A stretch of DNA of 24,924 bases from Bifidobacteriaceae bacterium (GCA_031278675.1 JAITJY010000137.1:1-24924); one strand, 5' to 3'; positions 15,950 to 23,052 are shown, counted from the stretch's first letter. Numbers and translations: made by a program. The notes: generated by a model not told the origin, from the sequence alone.

Positions 15950-16552
15950 CCTAAACCCCCCAAACCCCCGAGAGGGGACGAAAACCGAGCGACCCGCACC
16001 GGTATTAGTCGAACCTCTCACCTAAACCCCCCAAAACCCCGAGAGGGGACGAAAACTACAGCCAAGACTCCATGGTGGACGGTTTTCGAGCCAACCTAAA
16101 CCCCCCAAAACCCCGAGAGGGGACGAAAACTCCGATCATGTTCTCTAACGCTTTGGTTGCGGTTTCCTAAACCCCCAAACCCCCGAGAGGGGACGAAAAC
16201 CCGGCCGGGTGTGGTCACCGACTGGAGCGACTGGGCCTAAACCCCCCGAACCCCCGAGAGGGGACGAAAACATAAACCCTGGTTATAGCCAACTCGCAAC
16301 TGTAACCCTAAACCCCCAAACCCCCGAGAGGGGACGAAAACTGGTCCGTGCTGATAGTGGTGGTCATGGTGTTTCCCCCTAAACCCCCCAAACCCCCGAG
16401 AGGGGACGAAAACACTAACCCGATAAGCCCATAGGTCAACAAAACAGTCCTAAACCCCCCAAACCCCCGAGAGGGGACGAAAACTGGAGGTATGTCATAG
16501 CCTTTTGCTTGGTAAACTTGACCTAAACCCCCCAAACCCCGAGAGGGGACGA
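15950..16552 (+). CRISPR. Type III-A CRISPR array, 9 repeats and 8 spacers
   Basis: Repeats start at 15950, 16021, 16095, 16166, 16236, 16307, 16378, 16449 and 16522. The 36-nt consensus begins CCTAAACCCCCCAAA, continues CCCCCGAGAGGGG and ends ACGAAAAC. Spacers are 35-38 bp. CCCC pairs with GGGG around a GAGA loop (GNRA type), and the 8 nt after the stem (ACGAAAAC) would be the crRNA 5' tag, close to the Staphylococcus epidermidis tag ACGAGAAC. Repeats 4 and 6 are 35 nt (one C fewer); repeats 2 and 3 have AAAACCCC; repeat 5 has GAA. The ninth repeat lacks a proper tag, marking the leader-distal end. Transcription is expected on the plus strand, as for the cas genes. Confidence 0.97.
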
Positions 16553-16688
16553 CGCGGGACGACGACGTGGTGGGTCGCATGCGGGATGGGACCCCAGTGT
16601 GCTTGGACGCTTTAGCGCCTGGGCGCGGCGAAGTTGGCCTGCATCAGGCCTGCGTACACCAGCACGGGTTGCTCCAGTCGCTCACAGT

Positions 16689-16727
16689 CGGAACGCCGAT
16701 AATGTACATTATGTCCGAATCGTTCCG
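16689..16727. promoter_or_regulatory. Nested inverted repeat with 14-bp perfect palindrome
   Basis: ATAATGTACATTAT (16699-16712) is a perfect 14-bp palindrome, very AT-rich in GC-rich DNA. It sits inside a second inverted repeat, CGGAACG (16689-16695) and CGTTCCG (16721-16727). The arms are slightly off-centre (3 nt on one side, 8 nt on the other). It could be an operator for a dimeric regulator or a cruciform/RNA hairpin. No T-tract follows on either strand. Confidence 0.5.
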
Positions 16728-16789
16728 GCTGGTGGCCAACGGGCGCACTGCGTTGGCGGAGTTACCTCGGAGGACGGAGGTCAGACCAC

Positions 16790-16909
16790 TCGCCCGCAGA
16801 CCGGCCGGGACACAGACCCATCGGGACGCAGACTCGCCGGGACGCAGACCTGCCTGACCGCTTTGGCGCCGGGACGCAGACCCACCGGGACGCAGGTCCG
16901 GCGGGACAG
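16790..16909. repeat. 16-bp minisatellite beside the TPR gene stop
   Basis: The core CGGGACGCAG (or close variants) starts at 16806, 16822, 16838, 16870, 16886 and 16902, with a degenerate unit at 16854 and a weak one at about 16790: a strict 16-bp period. Because 16 is not a multiple of three, this is not coding. It ends 1-2 bp before the stop codon of the minus-strand TPR gene. Confidence 0.85.
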
Positions 16910-16910
16910 T

Positions 16911-17828
16911 TCACCAGACCGGGCGGTTGTAGTCGTACCAGCGGCTCGAGTCACGCTCGTATTCGCGGTTCTCAGTTCGTTCACGGTTGGAGCGGCGACC
17001 AAGGTCGTTGAGTTCGTCCAGTTTGTCCTGCGTCTCCGGGTCCACCGACGGGCCCTCGGACGGCGAAGCCGAAGGCGACGGGCTGCCGGAGCCCCCACCA
17101 GATTCAGACGGGCTCGGCGACGGGCTACCACCATTTTCACTCGGTGTACCGGACGGGCTCGACCCAGGCGACGGCTCAGACGGAGACGCCGTCGGCGTCG
17201 GTGAAGGCGACTCCTGATCCTCGTCCTGATCCCCATCCTCACCCGAGGTTCCTTCGCTCGCCTGTACAAGTTTATCCAGCAGCCGCTCCTCCGCCTCGCT
17301 CGCCACCTCGTCCGTGGACGGGCAGCCGCCGTCACGCAGCGTCGCCAACGCCTGTTCGTAGAACGTAGCTGCGGTCTCAGGGTTACCCGCCGCCACGGCA
17401 TCGTCGCCTTGTATTTCCTGTGCTAACGACAAATTGATGCGTACCGAACATTCGTGCTTCTCCGGCACAGTTTCGAGCGCCTCCGCCAGCGCCACCTCCG
17501 CCTCGGCCGGATCACCGCCGGCCAGCAACGCCGTCCCCTGCCCAAACTGCGCCTTCCACCGCTCGAACGGCATGATTCCCGCCGCCGACGCATACGGCCC
17601 CACCGCTTCCTGGTACTCGCCCGCCTCGTAGCGCCGCTCCCCCGCCAGCCCAAAACCCCAGATCACCACCGAAAATAGCCCCAGCGCAAAAAGCATGATC
17701 CCGCCGATCAGCCGCACCCAAAAGCGCCGCCTGACCGCGCCGTCCCCGTCCGCCGCGTCTTCCCGCAGCCGCTTGGCAGCCCTAATCACGATGCCGCCCA
17801 CCACCTTCCCAGCGAATTCCCGCCACAC
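16911..17828 (-). CDS. TPR-like membrane protein of the Bat operon
   Basis: A 305-residue protein, last gene of the minus-strand operon. A basic N-terminus is followed by one membrane helix (about residues 38-62, WVRLIGGIMLFALGLFSVVIWG), then TPR-like helical repeats (ERRYEAGEYQEAVGPYASAAGI, FGQGTALLAGGDPAEAEVALAEAL, GNPETAATFYEQAL). After an acidic stretch comes a long Ser/Pro/Gly-rich linker (about 200-265) and a charged tail ending WYDYNRPVW. Position and build match the TPR member (BatC-like) of MoxR-VWA clusters, which are thought to act in envelope protein assembly or stress. The start GTG 17828 lies 39 bp after the VWA gene stop. The long Ser/Pro linker suggests exposure outside the cell, spanning the wall. 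Confidence 0.75.
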   Translation of the reverse strand: MWREFAGKVVGGIVIRAAKRLREDAADGDGAVRRRFWVRLIGGIMLFALGLFSVVIWGFGLAGERRYEAGEYQEAVGPYASAAGIMPFERWKAQFGQGTALLAGGDPAEAEVALAEALETVPEKHECSVRINLSLAQEIQGDDAVAAGNPETAATFYEQALATLRDGGCPSTDEVASEAEERLLDKLVQASEGTSGEDGDQDEDQESPSPTPTASPSEPSPGSSPSGTPSENGGSPSPSPSESGGGSGSPSPSASPSEGPSVDPETQDKLDELNDLGRRSNRERTENREYERDSSRWYDYNRPVW

Positions 17829-17867
17829 AGCCCGGTACGCCGCCGCCTTGCCTCATCATTGCCCGTT

Positions 17868-20222
17868 TCATCGCCACGTCCCCACGTCCCAACCTGGGGG
17901 TGGCTGGCGCACCGTCCCCGGCGGCCAAGGAGCCGCAAGGCCACCGCCGCCACCCGGCGCGCCCGGAACACCACCAGTCGGCACCCCCGGACCGCCACCA
18001 GCACCGCCGCCAAGCCCGCCACCAGCGGGGTTATCGAATCCACCGCCCGGTGCGCCCGGACCAGCCCGGCCACCGGCGCGGTTACCGCCACGCCCGCCAA
18101 ACACCCCACCAGCCCAGCCGGGCCAACCGCGCCCACCAGGCCCCCCACGCCAGCCAGGCGCCCCCGCGCCAGCGAAACCATACCCGGAGCGGGTTCTTCC
18201 CGCCCGGGTGGCGGCTCCGCCGCCGGAGCGGCCCGCGCGGGGCCCAACCAAACGCGCAGCATGGTTCGCTTTGCGGAAACGGCGCAACAACAACGCTAGT
18301 TCCCAGGCGACCAACGGGCTGGCCGCCAGGGCCAGCCAAGCAATCATGGGACGAGCCATATCGGTTTCCGTCTCCAGAGTGCGTTCAGGCAGCTCACCCT
18401 GCCACAAGGCATCTACCACGGGTGAATCTGCGGAGCGCGAGCTGTAAGGCACACCGAGTTCTTCGGCGATCTGCTCCAGCGCGTCTTCGTCGATCTTGGA
18501 GATGCCGACACTGCCGTCAGGCGCCTCAATGTATTCCGGCTCGGGCTCATAGCCGGTTCCGAAACCCTCGTCGTCGCTCAACCAGTCCGGTTCGTATTCC
18601 AGCATTGGGCCGCCCTCGGGGGTGCCGTATCCGAGCACCGCTCCCCCATCGACCAGCTCTGCCGCGCTCTCAAAAGACCGGACCGGTTCGTCAGTGGTCT
18701 GCTCGCCATCGCCCATGTAATAAACCAGGCGGGCCCGCTCCGGATGCTGCTCACGGGACCGTTCCAACGCTGCGACCAGCGAATCCAGCGCTGAATCAAT
18801 CGACGAACCGGAGGCGTACCAGGTGGTGATCGGCGCCAGCGTATCGGCCGCAGACGTGACCGCGCCCGCGTCGGTGCTGAGCGGCAAAACGGTCGTGGCC
18901 TCTGAATCGAACGTAATTATGCTGATATGGGCTCCGACGTGGTGTGCTGCTAAAGCGGCCAGATCGGCTTTGACCCCCTCCAACCGGGTGTGATCCCCCT
19001 CCCAATCCTCGGCTGCGATCGACGGTGAGGTGTCTACCAGCACAAACACGTCCGCGTCGACCGCCATCTGCTTGAACGTTTCGGTTCCCACGCTCGGATT
19101 CCACATCGCCAAAGCCAGCAACGCGACAATACCGCCGCGCCGCGCCAGTTCGACCCGGCGCCCACGCCGCTCGCTGCTCCACCCGCCGGTCACCAATATC
19201 CCGCCCAAGCCCAGCGCCAAGCAGGCCAGGCCCCAAAATGGCCGGTCGTGGATCACCCGTTCCGGAGTGGCGTCCAGGAGCGAAGCTTCCTGCGCCAAGA
19301 TGTCATCTACAATCCGGCGAACCGACCGCGAATCGCTTGCCTCAAAATAGGCACCGCCCGTGGATTCGGTTTCTTCCTTCAATTCTTCGGCGGCATCAGC
19401 CGCCCAGTATTCCTGGCCCCCGAACAGGCTAAAACCCGAAATAGATCCGGGGTCAGGGCACAGTGAATAGACCCGAACCTCCGCCTGGATAGCCAATTCG
19501 ACGGCCTCGTCCAACTCGAAGATCGGGTAGCCTTCGACCATATTGTCGGTGGCAAAGATGATGGACCGCGGCCGGTCCTCATTTTGCCGGTCAAAGAGTT
19601 GCAGACAAGACACCAAACCGTCCCCGGGCAGCGACGACCCTTCGCCCAGCAACGTGCCGCTGGAGTCCGGGAAGTATTCCTCGGGAATCGACCAGTAGTC
19701 GTCCTCGTCCTCAATGTTCGCGACAGTGTCGAATTGCTTCTGGATCGGCTCTAGGGTTTCATCAATGAATTCGTAGTCGTCCGTCAACGGAAAAAGCGTG
19801 ACCGAGGATGAGTTGAACCACGACATCGCCACACGTTCACCGTCAAACTCCTCCACAATCTGCCGGAATTGACGCAAAATAGCCGCATCGACTGGATACA
19901 TCGACCCCGAAACGTCGAGGCACAGCACCACATCCCGGTTCCGCAACTCCGGGCTCAAGGTCTTCGCATCAGCGGGCCGCGCCGCCATCAACGCCGTCCC
20001 AAACGCCGCGATCAGGGCGAATAGCGCCGCCCAAGCCGTGATTCGCCGGTGACGCAACACGGCCCGCCGGAATGATTCCAGCGCCGCCGCCCGCCCCGTG
20101 TTCGCCAGCCGCGTCCCGCCGCCGCTCACCCCAGCCGCGCGCGCCCGCCGCCACGTCACCACCCCCACCGCCACAAACGCGGCGAGTAGTGCAGCCCCCA
20201 ACCATGGATACAGCAAGATCAT
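17868..20222 (-). CDS. Double von Willebrand A protein (BatA-BatB fusion) with Gly-rich tail
   Basis: A 784-residue membrane protein. Order: N-terminal helix (about 7-24); a second hydrophobic segment (62-82); VWA domain 1 with metal site DVSGSM at 103-108; two hydrophobic segments (about 329-346 and 364-374); VWA domain 2 with DTSPS at 397-401; a last membrane helix (about 635-655, AWLALAASPLVAWELALLL); and a roughly 115-residue Gly/Pro/Arg-rich tail. In most relatives the two VWA proteins (BatA, BatB) are separate adjacent genes; here they form one frame. VWA domain 1 has the full metal-binding motif; domain 2 has the looser DxSxS. The ATG overlaps the stop of the upstream micro-ORF (ATGA). 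A hydrophobic reading frame overlying the tail is explained by the glycine codons (GGY GGC shifted gives GTG GCG). Confidence 0.85.
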   Translation of the reverse strand: MILLYPWLGAALLAAFVAVGVVTWRRARAAGVSGGGTRLANTGRAAALESFRRAVLRHRRITAWAALFALIAAFGTALMAARPADAKTLSPELRNRDVVLCLDVSGSMYPVDAAILRQFRQIVEEFDGERVAMSWFNSSSVTLFPLTDDYEFIDETLEPIQKQFDTVANIEDEDDYWSIPEEYFPDSSGTLLGEGSSLPGDGLVSCLQLFDRQNEDRPRSIIFATDNMVEGYPIFELDEAVELAIQAEVRVYSLCPDPGSISGFSLFGGQEYWAADAAEELKEETESTGGAYFEASDSRSVRRIVDDILAQEASLLDATPERVIHDRPFWGLACLALGLGGILVTGGWSSERRGRRVELARRGGIVALLALAMWNPSVGTETFKQMAVDADVFVLVDTSPSIAAEDWEGDHTRLEGVKADLAALAAHHVGAHISIITFDSEATTVLPLSTDAGAVTSAADTLAPITTWYASGSSIDSALDSLVAALERSREQHPERARLVYYMGDGEQTTDEPVRSFESAAELVDGGAVLGYGTPEGGPMLEYEPDWLSDDEGFGTGYEPEPEYIEAPDGSVGISKIDEDALEQIAEELGVPYSSRSADSPVVDALWQGELPERTLETETDMARPMIAWLALAASPLVAWELALLLRRFRKANHAARLVGPRAGRSGGGAATRAGRTRSGYGFAGAGAPGWRGGPGGRGWPGWAGGVFGGRGGNRAGGRAGPGAPGGGFDNPAGGGLGGGAGGGPGVPTGGVPGAPGGGGGLAAPWPPGTVRQPPPGWDVGTWR

Positions 20223-20353
20223 GCCGCCACCACCGTCCGCCTGTTAGTGCCCCCGTGCCCGATGCCGTCCGCCCACCGACCGCGATGAACCCCAACGACC
20301 AGCCCGCACCATGGCCACGCCGCCGCCAACTCAGTTGTCAGGCCCATCATCAT
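20219..20353 (-). CDS. 44-codon micro-ORF, copy 2, coupled to the VWA gene
   Basis: ATG 20353 overlaps the stop of micro-ORF copy 1 (ATGA), and its own TGA (20219-20221) overlaps the VWA-gene ATG (20222). GGTGGTGG lies just upstream of the start. The sequence is nearly the same as copy 1 (GLTTELAAAWPWCGLVVGVH at residues 4-23), ending RRTVVAA. It has no recognisable domain. It may be a translated coupling element or a duplication scar. Confidence 0.35.
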   Translation of the reverse strand: MMMGLTTELAAAWPWCGLVVGVHRGRWADGIGHGGTNRRTVVAA

Positions 20354-20482
20354 GTCGCCACCACCGTCCGCCTGTTAGTGCCCCCGTGCCCGATCCCGTC
20401 CGCCCACCGACCGCGATGAACCCCAACCACCAGCCCGCACCACGGCCACGCCGCCGCCAACTCAGTTGTCAGGCCCGTCATC
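20221..20482. repeat. 131-bp tandem duplication between Bat-operon genes
   Basis: 20221-20351 and 20352-20482 are identical except for five substitutions (about 96%). A third unit starts (ATGCCGCCACCACC, 20483-20496) inside the end of the membrane-protein gene. Each boundary, read on the minus strand, has GGTGGTGGCGRC followed by ATGA. The 258-bp gap between the two genes consists almost wholly of these two units. Confidence 0.95.
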
Positions 20483-20484
20483 AT
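20350..20484 (-). CDS. 44-codon micro-ORF, copy 1, coupled to the membrane protein gene
   Basis: ATG 20484 overlaps the TGA of the upstream gene (20481-20483) as ATGA, and its stop (20350-20352) overlaps the ATG of copy 2 in the same way. Of the five base differences between the copies, three are silent third-position changes in this frame and two change residues near the ends (Thr/Met at residue 3, Thr/Ala at 44). That is mildly in favour of coding but far too few to prove it. Confidence 0.35.
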   Translation of the reverse strand: MMTGLTTELAAAWPWCGLVVGVHRGRWADGIGHGGTNRRTVVAT

Positions 20485-20936
20485 GCCGCCACCACCTCGC
20501 GGGCTCGCCGCGCCAAGTCCGGCACGTCGCCTTCACCGGACACCCCGAATTCGACCGGATAAGCCATTGAGATCATTTCTGCCAGCGATTGGAGATCATC
20601 GCGGGCCTTGAGATCCAACAGCGTCATGGTGGCTGTCTCACTGCCCGCAAACTTCTTTACCGCAGTAGCGATCGACTGCGCAGCGGCCCTGTCGGTCAAC
20701 TCTCCATCACGCCATTCGGCCTCGATCCGGTCTATCTCGCCCAGGACCGCCGCCCTGGGATCAATCACTTCCTGCGGGACGGCATCAGGTTCGCCAGGCG
20801 TGGCTGCCCGGCGGCGCCGCAACAACTTCGGCAGCACAAACAGTGCCACAGACCCCAACATGACCAGGAGTCCAAGAATCAACCAGAGCACAGAAAATGG
20901 CAGCGGGGCCAACGGCTCAACAATGTCAGCGCCCAC
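20481..20936 (-). CDS. Small membrane protein of the MoxR-DUF58-VWA operon
   Basis: A 151-residue protein. A hydrophobic helix (about residues 14-35, FSVLWLILGLLVMLGSVALFVL) is followed by a basic RRRR stretch and a mostly helical, charged cytoplasmic part. It takes the place that a small DUF4381-like membrane gene has in many MoxR/DUF58/VWA clusters, but I do not see a clear family motif. GTG 20936 overlaps the DUF58 3' end by 11 bp, indicating coupling. Function unknown; membership of the complex is inferred from operon position. Confidence 0.7.
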   Translation of the reverse strand: MGADIVEPLAPLPFSVLWLILGLLVMLGSVALFVLPKLLRRRRAATPGEPDAVPQEVIDPRAAVLGEIDRIEAEWRDGELTDRAAAQSIATAVKKFAGSETATMTLLDLKARDDLQSLAEMISMAYPVEFGVSGEGDVPDLARRAREVVAA

Positions 20937-21834
20937 CGGCCCTATGCCTTTCCAACACTCCGATCAGTGTCTCCACTAGATCATCTTGACCGGTGACACG
21001 CCCATGAGCAATTCCCCGCGAACCCAAAGCGCGTTCAATCTCGCGGCTCTGACGCGCGGCCAAGCCCTCCGCCTCCGCCCACACCGACGTACTCAACCTG
21101 ACCTCATCCGGCAACTCCAGACCCGTCTCGACATCAAACGGCGCGATGGCGTTCGCGGCCGCCATCTGCATATCTGCGATACGCACCACCATCACCTCGT
21201 GGCGCGCGTGCAACAGCGTGAGGGACCTTCGGCCGTTTGGTCCTAGGTCGGCATCGTCCATCACCAATACCGCGATACCCCGAGGCAACCGTGCTTTGAC
21301 GGCATAATCCAATACTGCGGGCAGGGAGGAAACGGCGCCGCGTTCGTCCGCTGCGGCCGCAGCCAGGGAGGACAGGACAAGCTCGGCGTGGTCCCGGCCC
21401 GCGCGGGTGCGGCCCGCGACCTGCCTCTCGGAGTCGCCGAACACGGCCCCCACCAGGTCCCGGTGGCGGACCGCCAACTGCGCGAACACGCCCGCGACCG
21501 CCATCGCCAGTTCGTGTTTGATGGTGCCATCCGGCGCGACCGCCGTCATGGAACGGCCCGTCGAGACGATCAGCAGCAGATTGTTTTTCCGTTCCGCCCG
21601 GTAGCGGCGCACCAGCGGGCGCCCCGCCCGGGCCGTCGCCTTCCAATCGATGTCCGCCACGGCGTCACCCGGCACGTATTCGCGCAGGTCCTCGAAGTCT
21701 GTGCCACGTCCCCGGAACACCGATGCGTACCCGCCGTCCAGGACGGAGCGCGCGCGGCGATGCGAATGCACCTCCAGCAGCGCCTGGATCGCATCCAACC
21801 GGCTGTGGGGCCGGTACTTGAGCACCTGAGCCAT
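20926..21834 (-). CDS. DUF58 domain protein of the Bat operon
   Basis: A 302-residue soluble protein. The DUF58 signature GRGTDFEDLREYVPGDAVADIDWKATARAG is followed by RRYRAERKNNLLLIVSTGRSM, the start of a VWA-like fold with a degenerate metal site (STGRS). The C-terminal half continues the alpha/beta fold (IAVLVMDDADLGPN, VMVVRIADMQ). DUF58 proteins regularly pair with MoxR ATPases, probably as substrates or adaptors of the chaperone. The ATG is preceded by GGGAGG. A 72-bp gap separates it from moxR. Confidence 0.88.
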   Translation of the reverse strand: MAQVLKYRPHSRLDAIQALLEVHSHRRARSVLDGGYASVFRGRGTDFEDLREYVPGDAVADIDWKATARAGRPLVRRYRAERKNNLLLIVSTGRSMTAVAPDGTIKHELAMAVAGVFAQLAVRHRDLVGAVFGDSERQVAGRTRAGRDHAELVLSSLAAAAADERGAVSSLPAVLDYAVKARLPRGIAVLVMDDADLGPNGRRSLTLLHARHEVMVVRIADMQMAAANAIAPFDVETGLELPDEVRLSTSVWAEAEGLAARQSREIERALGSRGIAHGRVTGQDDLVETLIGVLERHRAGGR

Positions 21835-21853
21835 GCCGAAACCTCCCGCAGGC

Positions 21854-21910
21854 CTATCGCCGTCCCGCCGGCCCGCCGCCGAAAGCGCCGCACGGCGCGG
21901 TGGCGGTCAT
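21854..21910 (-). CDS. Possible 18-codon micro-ORF after moxR
   Basis: ATG 21910 overlaps the moxR TGA (ATGA) and the frame closes at TAG 21854-21856, 19 bp before the DUF58 start. The codons give a Gly/Ala/Arg-rich peptide with no recognisable features. It is listed only because it repeats the pattern of stop-start overlaps leading into micro-ORFs at two other junctions of this window. It could easily be chance. Confidence 0.15.
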   Translation of the reverse strand: MTATAPCGAFGGGPAGRR

Positions 21911-22884
21911 GGCGCGGGGGTCGCCGCGAACAGTGCGTCCACCACTGTTTCCGGCTGAACGGAGTCAGCGACCGCTTCGTACGTCAAGATGAGCCGATGC
22001 CGCAGGACCAGGTAGCGGAGGTACTTGACGTCATCGGGCACCATGTGGTCACGGCCGGACAGCAGCGCTATGGCGCGCCCCGCCCACTGGAACGCGAGCG
22101 ATGCGCGCGGCGAGGCACCGTACTCGATATACCGGCCGATCGGCCCAATCGCGTGGGCCCCGTTGCGCGTCGCCTCCACGAGGCGGACTATGTAATGTTT
22201 GATCGCCCGGTCAACGTGGACACGGCGGGCCATTTGTTGCAAAGCGACTATGTCGGCCGGCGCAGCCACCGGCACCAAGTCCTCTTTAGCTTCCTCGGCT
22301 TGCTCCATGATGGCGAGTTCTTCATCCGGTGCGGGGTACGTGATGACTTCCTTGAGGATGAAACGGTCGAGCTGAGCTTCCGGGAGTTCGTAGGTGCCCT
22401 CATGTTCGATCGGGTTCTGCGTCGCAAACACGATGAATGGTTCCGGCAGCTTGTGGACCTGGCCAGCCAGCGTGATTTGGCGTTCCTGCATCGCTTCTAG
22501 GACCGCTGATTGGGTCTTGGTGTTGGCCCGGTTGACCTCGTCCATCAGCACAAAGTTCGCGTTGATCGGGCCGAGTTCGGTGTAGAAGGTAGAATGGGCT
22601 GCGTCGAACACTTGTGTGCCAACTATGTCTGATGGCAGCAGATCTGGGGTGCATTGAATCCGCGCGAAGGATCCGCCACAAAGTGTCGCCAACGTGCGCG
22701 CCGCAGTTGTCTTCGCCAGGCCCGGGACTGACTCCAACAGCACGTGGCCGTCCGCCACCAGCCCGGCCAGCAGCGACCACCACAACGAGCGCTGCCCCAC
22801 CACTCGGGTCTTATAGGCCGCAGACAGCGCGTCTACCAATGCCTTGACCGCTTTCAGTTCCTCGGGCGTGATTGGGTTAGCCAT
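21907..22884 (-). CDS. MoxR-type AAA+ ATPase
   Basis: A 325-residue ATPase from ATG 22884. It contains Walker A ESVPGLAKTT, PSDIVGTQVF, Walker B FVLMDEVNRAN, the sensor region PFIVFATQNPIEHEGTYELPEAQLDRF, and the C-terminal lid with GASPRASL. MoxR proteins are chaperone-like ATPases that act on DUF58 and VWA partners, all encoded next in this operon. It is the first gene. I prefer ATG 22884 to the GTG at 22890 because a TANNNT box ends 7 nt before the ATG and no usable Shine-Dalgarno sequence is seen for either. Confidence 0.93.
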   Translation of the reverse strand: MANPITPEELKAVKALVDALSAAYKTRVVGQRSLWWSLLAGLVADGHVLLESVPGLAKTTAARTLATLCGGSFARIQCTPDLLPSDIVGTQVFDAAHSTFYTELGPINANFVLMDEVNRANTKTQSAVLEAMQERQITLAGQVHKLPEPFIVFATQNPIEHEGTYELPEAQLDRFILKEVITYPAPDEELAIMEQAEEAKEDLVPVAAPADIVALQQMARRVHVDRAIKHYIVRLVEATRNGAHAIGPIGRYIEYGASPRASLAFQWAGRAIALLSGRDHMVPDDVKYLRYLVLRHRLILTYEAVADSVQPETVVDALFAATPAP

Positions 22885-22891
22885 AGCCACC

Positions 22892-22897
22892 AGGATA
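22892..22897 (-). promoter_or_regulatory. Putative -10 box (leaderless) of the moxR operon
   Basis: On the minus strand TATCCT fits TANNNT and ends 7 nt before the moxR ATG (22884). The geometry matches that upstream of DUF3499 and cas6. No clear -35 element. Confidence 0.4.
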
Positions 22898-23001
22898 AGG
22901 GGTGAGACCTGAAAGCCACCTGAGAACTAGCCTGGCGAACTCGGTGGGTAGGCCGCGCCTGGGGCGTCAAACCGCCAAACCCAGACCGGGGCTGGGCACG
23001 G

Positions 23002-23052
23002 TAGGCTCGGAGCGGGCGCAACGGAAAGCGCCCACCCACTACCCCAAAGGAG
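23002..23052 (+). promoter_or_regulatory. Leader of cbiM: possible -10, hairpin and Shine-Dalgarno
   Basis: TAGGCT (23002-23007) could be a -10 box. GGGCGC (23014-23019) pairs with GCGCCC (23028-23033) across an 8-nt loop. AAAGGAG (23046-23052) is a strong Shine-Dalgarno sequence for ATG 23058. The hairpin could modulate translation. I could not match the leader to a cobalamin or NiCo riboswitch. Confidence 0.3.

Larger units (their letters stand above)
16553..16910. other. Gene-free segment between the array and the Bat operon
   Basis: About 360 bp without a convincing gene. Open frames exist on both strands (for instance 16567-16857, plus strand) but show no recognisable domain, and part of them is 16-bp repeat sequence. 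It holds a palindrome/hairpin at 16689-16727 and the 16-bp minisatellite at about 16790-16909. It is the shared 3' flank of the array (plus) and of the Bat operon (minus). Confidence 0.6.

Noticed and set aside
16308..16580. Minus-strand ORF with repeated SSPLGGLGGL across the III-A array
   Set aside because: It is the translation of CRISPR repeats; length variants of the repeats break the frame elsewhere in the array.
16567..16857. 96-codon plus-strand ORF after the array
   Set aside because: No recognisable domain; its 3' third is 16-bp repeat with a non-codon period and it spans the palindrome.
15903..16910. Cas1, reverse transcriptase or other adaptation gene near the array
   Set aside because: Both strands were read; no frame shows Cas1 or RT motifs.
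17786..18262. Minus-strand hydrophobic ORF of 158 codons overlapping the tail of the VWA protein
   Set aside because: Its hydrophobicity follows from the glycine-rich frame: GGT/GGC runs shifted by one base read GTG/GCG (Val/Ala). The VWA frame is continuous with the upstream domains and has ordinary third-position usage.
20926..22500. Long plus-strand ORF (about 21388-22500) antisense to DUF58 and moxR
   Set aside because: No domain or start signal; the minus-strand genes are well supported.
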